A stretch of 18,388 nt of DNA, from contig VAWY01000013.1 in the NCBI GenBank assembly GCA_005888335.1, positions 1 to 18,388 of the forward strand, in the 5' to 3' direction. Positions 7,161-13,103 of this stretch are shown piece by piece. The notes under the pieces are model-generated. The model had not been told where the DNA came from, searched no databases, and saw only the letters and a program-made list of their open reading frames with translations. Origin of the DNA: Actinomycetota bacterium. GTDB lineage: Bacteria > Actinomycetota > Thermoleophilia > Solirubrobacterales > Solirubrobacteraceae. A program made the position numbers and the translations under genes. Each line of letters opens with the position of its first letter. Positions within the stretch are counted from its first letter, which is position 1.

Positions 7161-8365
7161 GCCGCGGACGTGGTTTCTGGCTGCTCGCCGCCGTCCTTGG
7201 CTTTCTGCTGGCTGCCGCCAGCGCACCGTCCCCGCTTTACGCGATCTACGCGGCGCAGTGGGGGTTCTCCTCGACCACCCTGACGGCGATATTCGCCGTC
7301 TACGCGCTCGCGCTGCTCGTCGCCCTGCTCACCACCGGCGAGCTCTCCGACCACCTCGGACGTCGGCCGGTGCTGGCCGTCGGCTTGGTCGTGCAGGCCG
7401 CCGGGATGGTGGCCTTCGGCGTCGCCGAGGGCGTCGCCGCGCTCTACGTCGCGCGCGTCCTGCAGGGGGTCGGGACTGGGATCGCCACCGGCGCGATCAG
7501 CGCCTGGCTGCTCGACCTCGAGCCGCGCGAGAGACCGGGGCTCGGAAGCGTCGTCGGCGGCATCGCGCCGATGGCGGGCCTCGCGGCGGGGGCGTTCGCA
7601 TCCGGCGTGCTCGTCCAGTACGGCCCCGATCCGCTGCGGCTCGTGTACTGGCTGCTCACCGCCGCGTTCCTGCTCGCCCTCGCCGCCTTGCCCCGCGTCC
7701 CCGACCACACATCGCGCTCGCCGGGTTGGCTTGCCACGCTACGCCCGCAGATCGGCGTGCCCCGCCCGGCGCGGGCGCTGTTCGCCGCCTCGGCACCATC
7801 GCTCGTGGCCACCTGGGCGCTGGGCGGGCTCTATCTCTCGCTCGGGCCCTCGCTCGCCATCGGGCTGCTCGCCGACGACAGCCGCATCGCCGGCGGCCTC
7901 GTGATCGCCGCCCTCGCCGGCTCGGGCGCCCTCGCCTCCGCGGTCGCCCGCTCGCGGCCGCCTCGGGCGATCGTGACCGGCGGCTCGCTCGTCCTGATCG
8001 TTGGCGTCGCGATCACGCTGCTCGCCGTGGCGCTCGGCTCGGCCGCCGGGCTCTACGCGGGAAGCGTCGTCGCCGGGCTCGGCTTCGGTCCGGCATTCTC
8101 GGGCGTGTTCCGAAGCCTCGCCCCGCTCGCGCCGCCCGAGGCGCGTGGGGCCCTGCTCGCCTCGATCTACGCGGTCTCATACCTCGCTTTCAGCCTCCCG
8201 GCGGTCGCCGCCGGGGTCGCCGCGGCGCATTGGGACCTGCGCTCCACGACATACGTCTACGGTGCGACGGTGGCGGCGCTCGCCGCGGCGACCACAGTGG
8301 CGGTCGCCCGGCAGAATCGCGGCCCTGGCAAGTACTCGACCGCACACGAGCAGGCTGCGCGATGA
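7157..8365 (+). CDS. MFS transporter (12 TM, drug/metabolite exporter type)
   Basis: The 402-residue protein has about twelve hydrophobic segments. The MFS motif A is clear between segments 2 and 3 as GELSDHLGRRPVL, and QGVGTGIATGAISAWLLD after segment 4 resembles the motif region typical of drug:H+ antiporters. It should sit in the cytoplasmic membrane and export a small molecule using the proton gradient; the substrate cannot be read. The start overlaps the reductase stop by four bases (ATGA). The last codons overlap a spurious short frame at 8362. The metallo-hydrolase starts 28 bases downstream, so the three genes are probably one message. Confidence 0.9.
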   Translation: MSRGRGFWLLAAVLGFLLAAASAPSPLYAIYAAQWGFSSTTLTAIFAVYALALLVALLTTGELSDHLGRRPVLAVGLVVQAAGMVAFGVAEGVAALYVARVLQGVGTGIATGAISAWLLDLEPRERPGLGSVVGGIAPMAGLAAGAFASGVLVQYGPDPLRLVYWLLTAAFLLALAALPRVPDHTSRSPGWLATLRPQIGVPRPARALFAASAPSLVATWALGGLYLSLGPSLAIGLLADDSRIAGGLVIAALAGSGALASAVARSRPPRAIVTGGSLVLIVGVAITLLAVALGSAAGLYAGSVVAGLGFGPAFSGVFRSLAPLAPPEARGALLASIYAVSYLAFSLPAVAAGVAAAHWDLRSTTYVYGATVAALAAATTVAVARQNRGPGKYSTAHEQAAR

Positions 8366-8393
8366 CCAAGCGCAGGATCGGGAAGCGAGCGGA

Positions 8394-9206
8394 ATGGCGG
8401 GGGCGATGAGCGCCGCACCATCTTCAGGCGGGACGCTGAGGCTGCGGCTGGTCGGAGGCCCGACCGTGGTGCTCGAGGTCGGCGGCGTGCGGCTGATCAC
8501 CGATCCAACGTTCGACCCGCCGGGCAGCTACGACACCGGGCGGGGCTTCTCCCTGACCAAGCTCCAAGGCCCGGCGATCGGGCCCGAGGCGCTGGGCGCC
8601 CTCGACGCCGCCCTGGTCTCCCACGAGCACCACTTCGACAACCTCGACCGCGAGGGCCGCGCCTATCTCGCCGCCGTCCCGCGCATCCTGACGTCGAGAA
8701 GCGGCGCGGCGCGCCTCGGCGACCGGGCCGAGGGGCTCGCGCACTGGGAGTCGACCGAGCTCGGGGGCCCCGGCGCGTCGCCTTCGGTGACCGCGGTCCC
8801 GGCGCTGCACGGCCCGGGCGGCACGGAGGATCCCGGCGGCGACGTGATCGGCTTCGTCTTGCGGGGGCCGGCGGCGCCGACGGTGTACGTGAGCGGCGAC
8901 AACGCCTCGCTGGCGGTGGTGAGGGAGATCGCCGCGAGGGTCGGCAACCCCGACGTCGCGATCCTGCATGCGGGCGCGGCCCAGGTTCCGCCCTTCGGCG
9001 ACGCCCTGCTCACCCTGAGCAGCGAGCAGAGCGTCGAGGCCGCACGCCTCCTGCAGCCCCGCTACGTCGTCGGCGTCCACGTCGAGGGGTGGGGGCACTT
9101 CTCGGAGGGCGCCGCCGAGCTCCGGAAGGCCTTCGACGACGCCCGGCTCGGCGACCGGCTGGTGATCCCCGCTCCCGGGGAGACCGTCGCCCTGGCGACC
9201 GGATGA
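8394..9206 (+). CDS. MBL-fold metallo-hydrolase (UlaG-like)
   Basis: The 270-residue protein opens with strand-rich LRLRLVGGPTVVLEVGGVRLITDPTFDPPG. This is the LITDPxFDxxG start of UlaG-like metallo-beta-lactamase-fold proteins. The metal region reads ALVSHEHHFDNLDREG, a variant of HxHxDH with the pattern SHxxHxDNLD that I recall from actinobacterial relatives. Later landmarks are VPALHGPGG, VYVSGDNAS, AILHAGAAQ and VGVHVEGWGHFSEG, which supply further His/Asp ligands. The substrate is unknown and may be a lactone or ester. Starts at 8394 and 8406 are both possible; 8394 has GGGAAG upstream at a usable distance. It closes the reductase-MFS-hydrolase unit. Confidence 0.85.
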   Translation: MAGAMSAAPSSGGTLRLRLVGGPTVVLEVGGVRLITDPTFDPPGSYDTGRGFSLTKLQGPAIGPEALGALDAALVSHEHHFDNLDREGRAYLAAVPRILTSRSGAARLGDRAEGLAHWESTELGGPGASPSVTAVPALHGPGGTEDPGGDVIGFVLRGPAAPTVYVSGDNASLAVVREIAARVGNPDVAILHAGAAQVPPFGDALLTLSSEQSVEAARLLQPRYVVGVHVEGWGHFSEGAAELRKAFDDARLGDRLVIPAPGETVALATG

Positions 9207-9264
9207 ATCCCGGGCGCCCCGATCCGCCGGCGTGCGACCGCGGCTCGCAAGGCGCAGACCCCTC

Positions 9265-9570
9265 GTGAAGCTCGGGCTGAACCTGCCGAACTTCGGGGCG
9301 GACGCGACGCCGCACACGCTTGCGGCCTGGGCGTCGCGAGCCGAGGAGGCCGGCTTCGATCTGCTGATGGTCTCGGACCACATCGCCCTCGTCCCCGAGG
9401 TCCAGCGAGGGTTCGCCGCGCCGTTCTACGACCCGTTCACGGCGCTCGCGTGGCTCGTGGCCAAGACGCGGACGATCGAGCTCGGGACGACCGTGACGAT
9501 CCTGCCGTACCGCCACCCGCTGCAGACCGCGCGGTCGCGGCCAACATCGACCCGCTCAGCCGGGGGGGCG
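9265..9570 (+). pseudogene. Truncated luciferase-like (LLM-class, F420-type) oxidoreductase
   Basis: GTG 9265 starts MKLGLNLPNFG, followed by WASRAEEAGFDLLMVSDHI, FYDPFTALAWLVAKT and IELGTTVTILPYRHPLQTAR. Together these are the first third of an LLM-class F420-dependent oxidoreductase barrel. After QTAR the frame shifts: one added base near 9531-9535 restores VAANIDPLSRGG, matching the family's ANIDxLSGGR. Immediately after that (about 9570) the resemblance ends completely, with no GVGxGW motif. So there is both a one-base loss and a truncation by a deletion or recombination junction. Intact members are about 280-320 residues. The break lies about 450 bases left of the tRNA fragment. Confidence 0.75.
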
Positions 9571-9599
9571 TCGCGGACGGCCTTGCGCGCCGACCGCGC

Positions 9600-9745
9600 G
9601 TACGCGACGCGCCTCGGTGCGCGTGTACGTCAACCGGCGGCTGGTCGCCCGGCGACGGTTTTCTGTCCAGGAGCATGGCCGAGTGATCCGTGTGCGCTTG
9701 ACCACGGCCACGGCAGGCGGGATCACGATTCGCGTTAGTGGCCCT
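9600..9745 (+). pseudogene. Possible fragment of a secreted-protein C-terminus
   Basis: From about 9610 one frame reads VRVYVNRRLVARRRFSVQEH and later IRVRLTTATAGGITIRVSG. The alternating hydrophobic and basic pattern resembles the beta-rich C-terminal domains of actinobacterial extracellular proteins. No start belongs to it, and the frame continues without family resemblance to 10081. It directly follows the luciferase-like break, suggesting that two unrelated gene pieces were joined. Bases 9745-9890 show nothing recognisable. Confidence 0.25.
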
Positions 9746-9892
9746 CGACCGCCATGGGCATCGGGTCGGAGTCACCCGGCGTGCGGGCCCGTGTGGCAAG
9801 GCCGCTGCGTAACCCCGTGTCATGGACCGGTGCAGCGGGTGACTGTGACGGACGGCTGCGCCGAGCGGCGACTTCGAAGCGACCGCGCGAAC

Positions 9893-9914
9893 TCGCCAAA
9901 AACTCGCCAGAAAA
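9893..9914 (+). repeat. Tandem TCGCCARAAA pair, left copy
   Basis: TCGCCAAAAAC (9893-9903) is followed directly by TCGCCAGAAAA (9904-9914). An almost identical pair lies at 10123-10144, same orientation and 11-base period, on the other side of the tRNA fragment. Possible roles are integrase arm-type binding sites or the ends of lost integrase genes (one frame reads AKNSPE here and AKKSPE there). Confidence 0.6.
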
Positions 9915-9959
9915 TCAAACCGAGCCGAGCAGGCCGCTTGAATACGGGGTCTCAACCAC

Positions 9960-9989
9960 TTGACCTTCGGTCTCCAGACCGAAGGTCAA
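9960..9989. repeat. Perfect 14-bp inverted repeat resembling the tRNA-Arg core
   Basis: The arms TTGACCTTCGGTCT and AGACCGAAGGTCAA are separated by only two bases (CC). On the minus strand the word TCGGTCT, four bases, then ACCGAAGGTCA follows the anticodon arm and variable loop of the tRNA-Arg fragment at 10027-10073. It may be a scarred second attachment core, a recombinase site or a strong hairpin. Confidence 0.7.
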
Positions 9990-9996
9990 AACCACG

Positions 9997-10020
9997 AAAA
10001 CCCCAGCATTCACCGGGGTT
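9997..10020 (-). terminator. Rho-independent terminator of the tRNA-Arg gene
   Basis: On the minus strand AACCCC (10020-10015), a 10-base loop and GGGGTT (10004-9999) form a stem whose 3' side runs into a short T tract (TTTT, 10000-9997). It begins seven bases after the tRNA 3' end, the normal place for a tRNA terminator. Confidence 0.65.
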
Positions 10021-10026
10021 CTCGAG

Positions 10027-10073
10027 CGCGCCCGACAGGATTCGAACCTGTGACCTTCGGTTCCGTAGACCGA
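10027..10073 (-). tRNA. 3' half of tRNA-Arg(ACG), probable attachment site
   Basis: Reading the minus strand: anticodon arm TCGGT-CTACGGA-ACCGA with anticodon ACG, variable loop AGGTC, T arm ACAGG-TTCGAAT-CCTGT, then acceptor strand CGGGCGC and a G discriminator. All stems pair. Upstream of the anticodon stem there is no D arm and no 5' acceptor strand (GCGCCCG expected), so this is a fragment and cannot mature. Fragments from the anticodon arm to the 3' end are the usual chromosomal scar of tyrosine-recombinase elements that insert in tRNA genes. Because the terminator follows the fragment, the inserted DNA should lie upstream of it on the minus strand, meaning to the right in this window. 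Confidence 0.85.
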
Positions 10074-10087
10074 CGCCGTAGCGCGAG

Positions 10088-10109
10088 ATTTGGCTTTACA
10101 GAGCCAAAT
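10088..10109. repeat. Inverted repeat ATTTGGCT-N6-AGCCAAAT
   Basis: Perfect 8-base arms with a 6-base loop lie 15 bases right of the tRNA fragment and 14 bases left of the right TCGCCARAAA pair. This AT-rich hairpin differs from the surrounding GC-rich sequence and may be part of the attachment region or a terminator of a lost gene. Confidence 0.5.
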
Positions 10110-10122
10110 TCACGATGGCGGG

Positions 10123-10144
10123 TCGCCAAAAAATCGCCAGAAAT
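10123..10144 (+). repeat. Tandem TCGCCARAAA pair, right copy
   Basis: TCGCCAAAAAA (10123-10133) is followed directly by TCGCCAGAAAT (10134-10144). It matches the left pair at 9893-9914 in order, orientation and period; the two pairs start 230 bases apart with the tRNA fragment between them. Confidence 0.6.
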
Positions 10145-10204
10145 TCGATTTCGCGGCCTTTCCGGACGGCGGAGCTCCCGCCGCCACGCGCGCGCGTAAC
10201 CAAG

Positions 10205-10500
10205 GGGGCGTGAGCGTGCTGCGGAGTCGTGAGCTCCCGCAGGAGGTCGAGTGCCGCGAGCGGGCGCGTGTGCCAGTCGCCGAGGCGTTCGGCGTCCGCC
10301 TTTGAGCTGCTTGTAGACCGCGAGGCTCGGTCACCAAGGTCGCGCCAGCTCAGCTCGAGCGCCTCCCGCCGGCGCTCGGCGTGGCGGTAGCGGTCCGCGA
10401 CGAACGCTCGCAGCCGCGGATCGGGTCGCTCGGGGAACGCCGCCAGGCCTCGCTCGGCCCACTCCAGCGCCGCCGCGGCGGGCGACGTGCCGCGACGAAC
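10205..10500 (-). pseudogene. C-terminal fragment of a SWIM-associated TPR protein
   Basis: On the minus strand one frame reads AALEWAERGLAAFPERPDPR, then LRAFVADRYRHAERRREALELSWRDL. Frame changes near 10310-10330 pass through VYKQLK to ADAERLGDW and LAALDLLRELT. I recognise this as the helical repeat tail found in SWIM zinc-finger proteins of actinobacteria (DUF6880-like, from memory). The SWIM zinc finger (CxCnCxH), the start and the front part are all absent, and at least two shifts break the rest, so the gene is dead. Its relatives often neighbour SEC-C and pRiA4b-type genes, which fits the cluster further right. The remainder of 10145-10586 shows nothing else convincing. Confidence 0.55.
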
Positions 10501-10586
10501 CCGGCTCTGCGGCGACGAGCGGCGCGCGGCGCGCTGAATCCAGCGCTGAAAGGCCCGCCGGCGGCTTGCCCACTCTCGAACGCGTG

Positions 10587-10925
10587 CTAGTCGGCAAGTA
10601 GCCGATCGATCGCCTGCTCGAGGGGCGGCAGATCGCGTTCCACGACCGCGAGCACCCGGTCGATCTCGATCCTGAAGTACTCGTGAGCGATCAGGTCGCG
10701 GAGGCCGGCGACATCCGCCCAGGGGATCTCGGGGGCCGACTCGCGTGTGTCGGTGGTCAGGTGTTTCACGGCCTCTCCGATGACCACGAACTGGAAGAGG
10801 AGCGCATCGTGGAGCAGCGCAGCGTCCTTATCGGCCAGCTCTTCGCCGGCCCCTGCCAGATGGTCGCGGATGGCGACGATCGCGTCCTTGATGTCTCGCA
10901 GGCGCTCCCGCTCGTTGCGACTCAC
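10587..10925 (-). CDS. hepT: HepT-like HEPN RNase toxin (DUF86)
   Basis: The 112-residue all-helical protein carries the HEPN active motif RDLIAHEY (Arg76-x4-His81-x-Tyr83), the RX4HXY signature of HepT toxins. In known systems HepT cleaves RNA and is silenced when its partner MNT protein transfers AMP to the motif tyrosine. The GTG start overlaps the antitoxin stop (GTGA), so the two are translationally coupled with the antitoxin first. Length is typical for the family (about 110-140). The TAG stop lies next to the decayed SWIM-type fragment. Every key residue is present, so I expect an active toxin. Confidence 0.9.
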   Translation of the reverse strand: MSRNERERLRDIKDAIVAIRDHLAGAGEELADKDAALLHDALLFQFVVIGEAVKHLTTDTRESAPEIPWADVAGLRDLIAHEYFRIEIDRVLAVVERDLPPLEQAIDRLLAD

Positions 10926-11452
10926 AGCGGCAGGGCCTCGGCGAGAACCTCCGCGCGGATGCGTTCCTTGAGCATGTCGGGCGTCGCGACGTCAACCTGC
11001 ATCCCCAGCATCTCCTCAGCCTCGCGCCGGAAGGCGGCGAGGTCGAGGAGCGTCCTGCCCACCTCGAGCTCGACAAGGAGATCGACGTCGCTCGTGGGCA
11101 GCGCCTCGCCGCGGGCGAGCGATCCGAACACTCGAACCCTGCGCACGCCGTGCGCCCGCGCGGCGTCGCGCAGGCGCCGGCGGTGGCGGCGCAGCTCCGC
11201 TGCCCGGGGGCCGAGTTGACCGCGCACCGACGTGGTGGGAGCCGACGGCTCGGTCAGCGGGACGGCATCGAGACGAAGGCGCCGCCCGCAGGCGAACAGG
11301 AGTCGCTCGAGCGTCGGCAAGGTCGGCACCGTCGCGCCGGTTTCGTAGCGGGCAAGCGCGGGCTGGGAAGTGCCCGCCCGCGCGGCGAGCTCGGCCTGAG
11401 AGAGATCGGCGCCGGTGCGCGCGCGACGGATGATCGTGGCCACGTCTGGCAT
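10922..11452 (-). CDS. mntA: MNT nucleotidyltransferase antitoxin fused to an XRE helix-turn-helix
   Basis: The 176-residue protein has an N-terminal XRE-type helix-turn-helix (residues about 5-60, LSQAELAARAGTSQPALARYE) followed by a minimal nucleotidyltransferase domain. The catalytic GSx10DxD motif reads GSLARGEALPTSDVD, and a third acidic residue lies in MQVDVAT. MntA proteins AMPylate and neutralise HepT; the extra HTH should let this one bind its own promoter. A GTG directly precedes the ATG (11455), and either could start translation. A TATACT hexamer ends only nine bases before the ATG, so the message should be leaderless. A palindrome overlapping that hexamer is a likely operator. 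Classical MntA lacks the HTH, although fusions of this kind are known. Confidence 0.9.
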   Translation of the reverse strand: MPDVATIIRRARTGADLSQAELAARAGTSQPALARYETGATVPTLPTLERLLFACGRRLRLDAVPLTEPSAPTTSVRGQLGPRAAELRRHRRRLRDAARAHGVRRVRVFGSLARGEALPTSDVDLLVELEVGRTLLDLAAFRREAEEMLGMQVDVATPDMLKERIRAEVLAEALPL

Positions 11453-11604
11453 CACGCCGTAGTATACCTATTTCGGTATTGTCGCTGTCCCGATCTGGAG
11501 GCGGTCGGGCTTCTCTTTCCGTGCTCGTGGTCCGAGGAGAGCACGTACTCGCGGAGCATCTCGCGGTCGATGATCGCGGGCAGCGCATCGGGAAGCCTCG
11601 CCAT
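11452..11604 (-). pseudogene. DUF6883-like N-terminal fragment
   Basis: A 50-codon frame reads MARLPDALPAIIDREMLREYVLSSDHEHGK, then a serine/arginine tail. The first 30 residues resemble DUF6883-type proteins, whose start has the pattern IIDxxKLxDYxLSxxHxxGRxKA. After HGK the resemblance ends where the toxin-antitoxin promoter region begins, so insertion of the HEPN/MNT pair may have cut this gene. The frame stops at TGA 11452-11454, overlapping the antitoxin start. The family call is from memory and rests on a short stretch. It lies 79 bases after the TPR gene, on the same strand. Confidence 0.45.
11461..11479 (-). promoter_or_regulatory. -10 box and palindromic operator of the HEPN/MNT pair
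   Basis: On the minus strand TATACT (11466-11461) is a near-consensus -10 element. The perfect inverted repeat ATACC-N6-GGTAT (11464-11479) overlaps it. No good -35 is visible. Transcription would begin at or next to the GTG/ATG start, giving a leaderless message. Binding by the XRE domain of the antitoxin here would shut off the pair. Confidence 0.6.
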
Positions 11605-11683
11605 GCGGGATCCGGTGATCGCGACCGCCAAGGCCGTGACCGTGAGGCGGCGGCATCGACGTGGATGCGGTCGAGGAGGGCGA

Positions 11684-13096
11684 TCAGCCGAGGGCCGCCG
11701 CCCTGCGCCGCAAGGCTCGCGCCAGCAGCTCCGCGCCGACATCCCCGAGGCTCAAGCGTCGCCGGTCCGGTCGATCGGAGAGGGCCCCCAGACCGATCGC
11801 AGCGTGCAGGAACGGCGTCAGCGCCGACTCCACATCGCGTTGGGTGACCGGGCCATCCGCGGTGCGCCAGCTGCCGGCCACGGCGCCGTGGACGGTCGCG
11901 GCCAGCGCGTCGCGCTCGAGCTGGCGCTCCACGAGGAGAGCCGCGCTCGCGAGCTCGGCAACCTCCCTCTCGAACGGATCGCCGTCGATGATGTGGGGCG
12001 CAACCGCCTCCGGCAACGCCTCGGGCTCCCGCAGGGCGGCCCGCGCCCGAGGCGTGAGCAGCAGGCGCCGGCCGCGCCGGCGCAGCAACCGAGCCCGCTG
12101 GGTGAGCGCATGCAGGGCCTCGAGCAGCGCCAGCTCCGCCTCTCGATAGGGGGCGCCGAACAGCTCCGAGTCCCACCAGCCCGGGAAGCGTGCAGCGGCC
12201 TCGCGCACGATGCGCCGGCCGAGCGCACCCGTCTGGGTCAGCGGCAGGCCGTCCCGGCCTCGATCGAGCAGCCAGAGCAGCGGCTCGAACCCGGTCTCGA
12301 TCGCGTCCTGCGAAGGCGTGCGCGCGGGTGTGTCGAGGATGGCGGCAGATCGATCAAGCAGCGCCCGGCGGCCGACGCCGCGCACGATCGGGTCGTTGCT
12401 GCCGTCGCGACCCGGGGGCTCCCAGCGCACTCCTGCGCGGGCGGGCTCGACCAGCTCCCGCGCTCCCTGGTTGTCGGTCGGGTTCAACCACAGCAGTGCC
12501 TCGAAGACCGCGGCCGCCTCGGCGAGGCGCCCAAGTCGCCACAGGCAGAGACCGTAGCCGTGCAGGCAACGCAGGAACGGCCGGTTGTCGACCCAGCCCC
12601 ACGGGAGCAGCCCATCGAACCCTGATGGCAGGCTGGTCTCGCCGATCGCCACACCCGTCTCGAAGTGCGGCAGCGCCAGCACCGCAGAGTAGTCGTAGGC
12701 GAACGCGCCCAGGTGCGCGTGGGCGTCCAGGCAGCGGAGGTCCTCGGCGAGCAGGCCGTCGAGCAGACCACGTGCCCGCTCACGCTCGGCACGCGTGGCC
12801 AGTTCGACCGCCTCGAGGATCGGGTCGTAAGAGGTTTCCCAGTCGCGACCCGGCACCACTTGCTCCAGCTCCCACGCATCGCGTGGCCCGGCGGCGACGA
12901 TCTCCCGGAAGGCGGGCTCAATCGGCTCGTCCGGCTCCCCCCAGTACTCCTCTTCTGGGCTCCAGCGGTGGCGGTGCTCGAGGCGGAGCGGCACCTCGAT
13001 GCTGGCAGCGACCTCCTGCGGCCTGGCGCTGAGCGTGGCGGTGAAGAACGGGTAGCGTCCAGCCGACCTCCCGTTCGCTGACGGATCCGGGGTCAT
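11684..13096 (-). CDS. TPR protein with winged-helix-like C-terminal domain, function unknown
   Basis: The 470-residue cytosolic protein has no signal peptide. The first half is helical: residues about 85-220 contain TPR-like text (LLPWGWVDNRPFLRCLHGYG, LCLWRLGRLAEAAAVFEALL, WLNPTDNQGAREL). The second half (about 265-470) holds LPLTQTGALGRRIVREAA and YREAELALLEALHALTQRAR, then LLRRRGRRLLLTPRARAAL. This resembles the winged-helix-like tail seen in some plasmid pRiA4b ORF-3-type proteins. I know no biochemical role for it. ATG 13096 lies seven bases after the SEC-C gene stop, so it is the last intact gene of the leftward operon. An in-frame extension to 13192 would overlap the SEC-C gene and is unlikely. 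Confidence 0.78.
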   Translation of the reverse strand: MTPDPSANGRSAGRYPFFTATLSARPQEVAASIEVPLRLEHRHRWSPEEEYWGEPDEPIEPAFREIVAAGPRDAWELEQVVPGRDWETSYDPILEAVELATRAERERARGLLDGLLAEDLRCLDAHAHLGAFAYDYSAVLALPHFETGVAIGETSLPSGFDGLLPWGWVDNRPFLRCLHGYGLCLWRLGRLAEAAAVFEALLWLNPTDNQGARELVEPARAGVRWEPPGRDGSNDPIVRGVGRRALLDRSAAILDTPARTPSQDAIETGFEPLLWLLDRGRDGLPLTQTGALGRRIVREAAARFPGWWDSELFGAPYREAELALLEALHALTQRARLLRRRGRRLLLTPRARAALREPEALPEAVAPHIIDGDPFEREVAELASAALLVERQLERDALAATVHGAVAGSWRTADGPVTQRDVESALTPFLHAAIGLGALSDRPDRRRLSLGDVGAELLARALRRRAAALG

Positions 13097-13103
13097 CGGG
13101 CGG

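Noticed and set aside
6177..7226. 349-codon minus-strand frame
   Set aside because: It is a shadow of the SDR and F420-reductase-like genes, with no recognisable motifs.
8424..9383. 319-codon minus-strand frame
   Set aside because: It is a shadow of the metallo-hydrolase; its start lies inside the luciferase-like gene.
10086..10112. tRNA-Tyr-like anticodon loop (CTGTAA) in the ATTTGGCT hairpin
   Set aside because: The loop is six bases, not seven, and no T arm, D arm or acceptor surrounds it.
9617..10199. Open plus-strand frames ending in peptides like DRIRTCDLRFRRPT and RPTGFEPVTFGS
   Set aside because: These are well-known antisense translations of a tRNA 3' end, here the tRNA-Arg fragment, not proteins.
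10331..10597. 88-codon minus-strand frame
   Set aside because: It is an arginine/alanine-rich shadow; the SWIM-associated text is in another frame.
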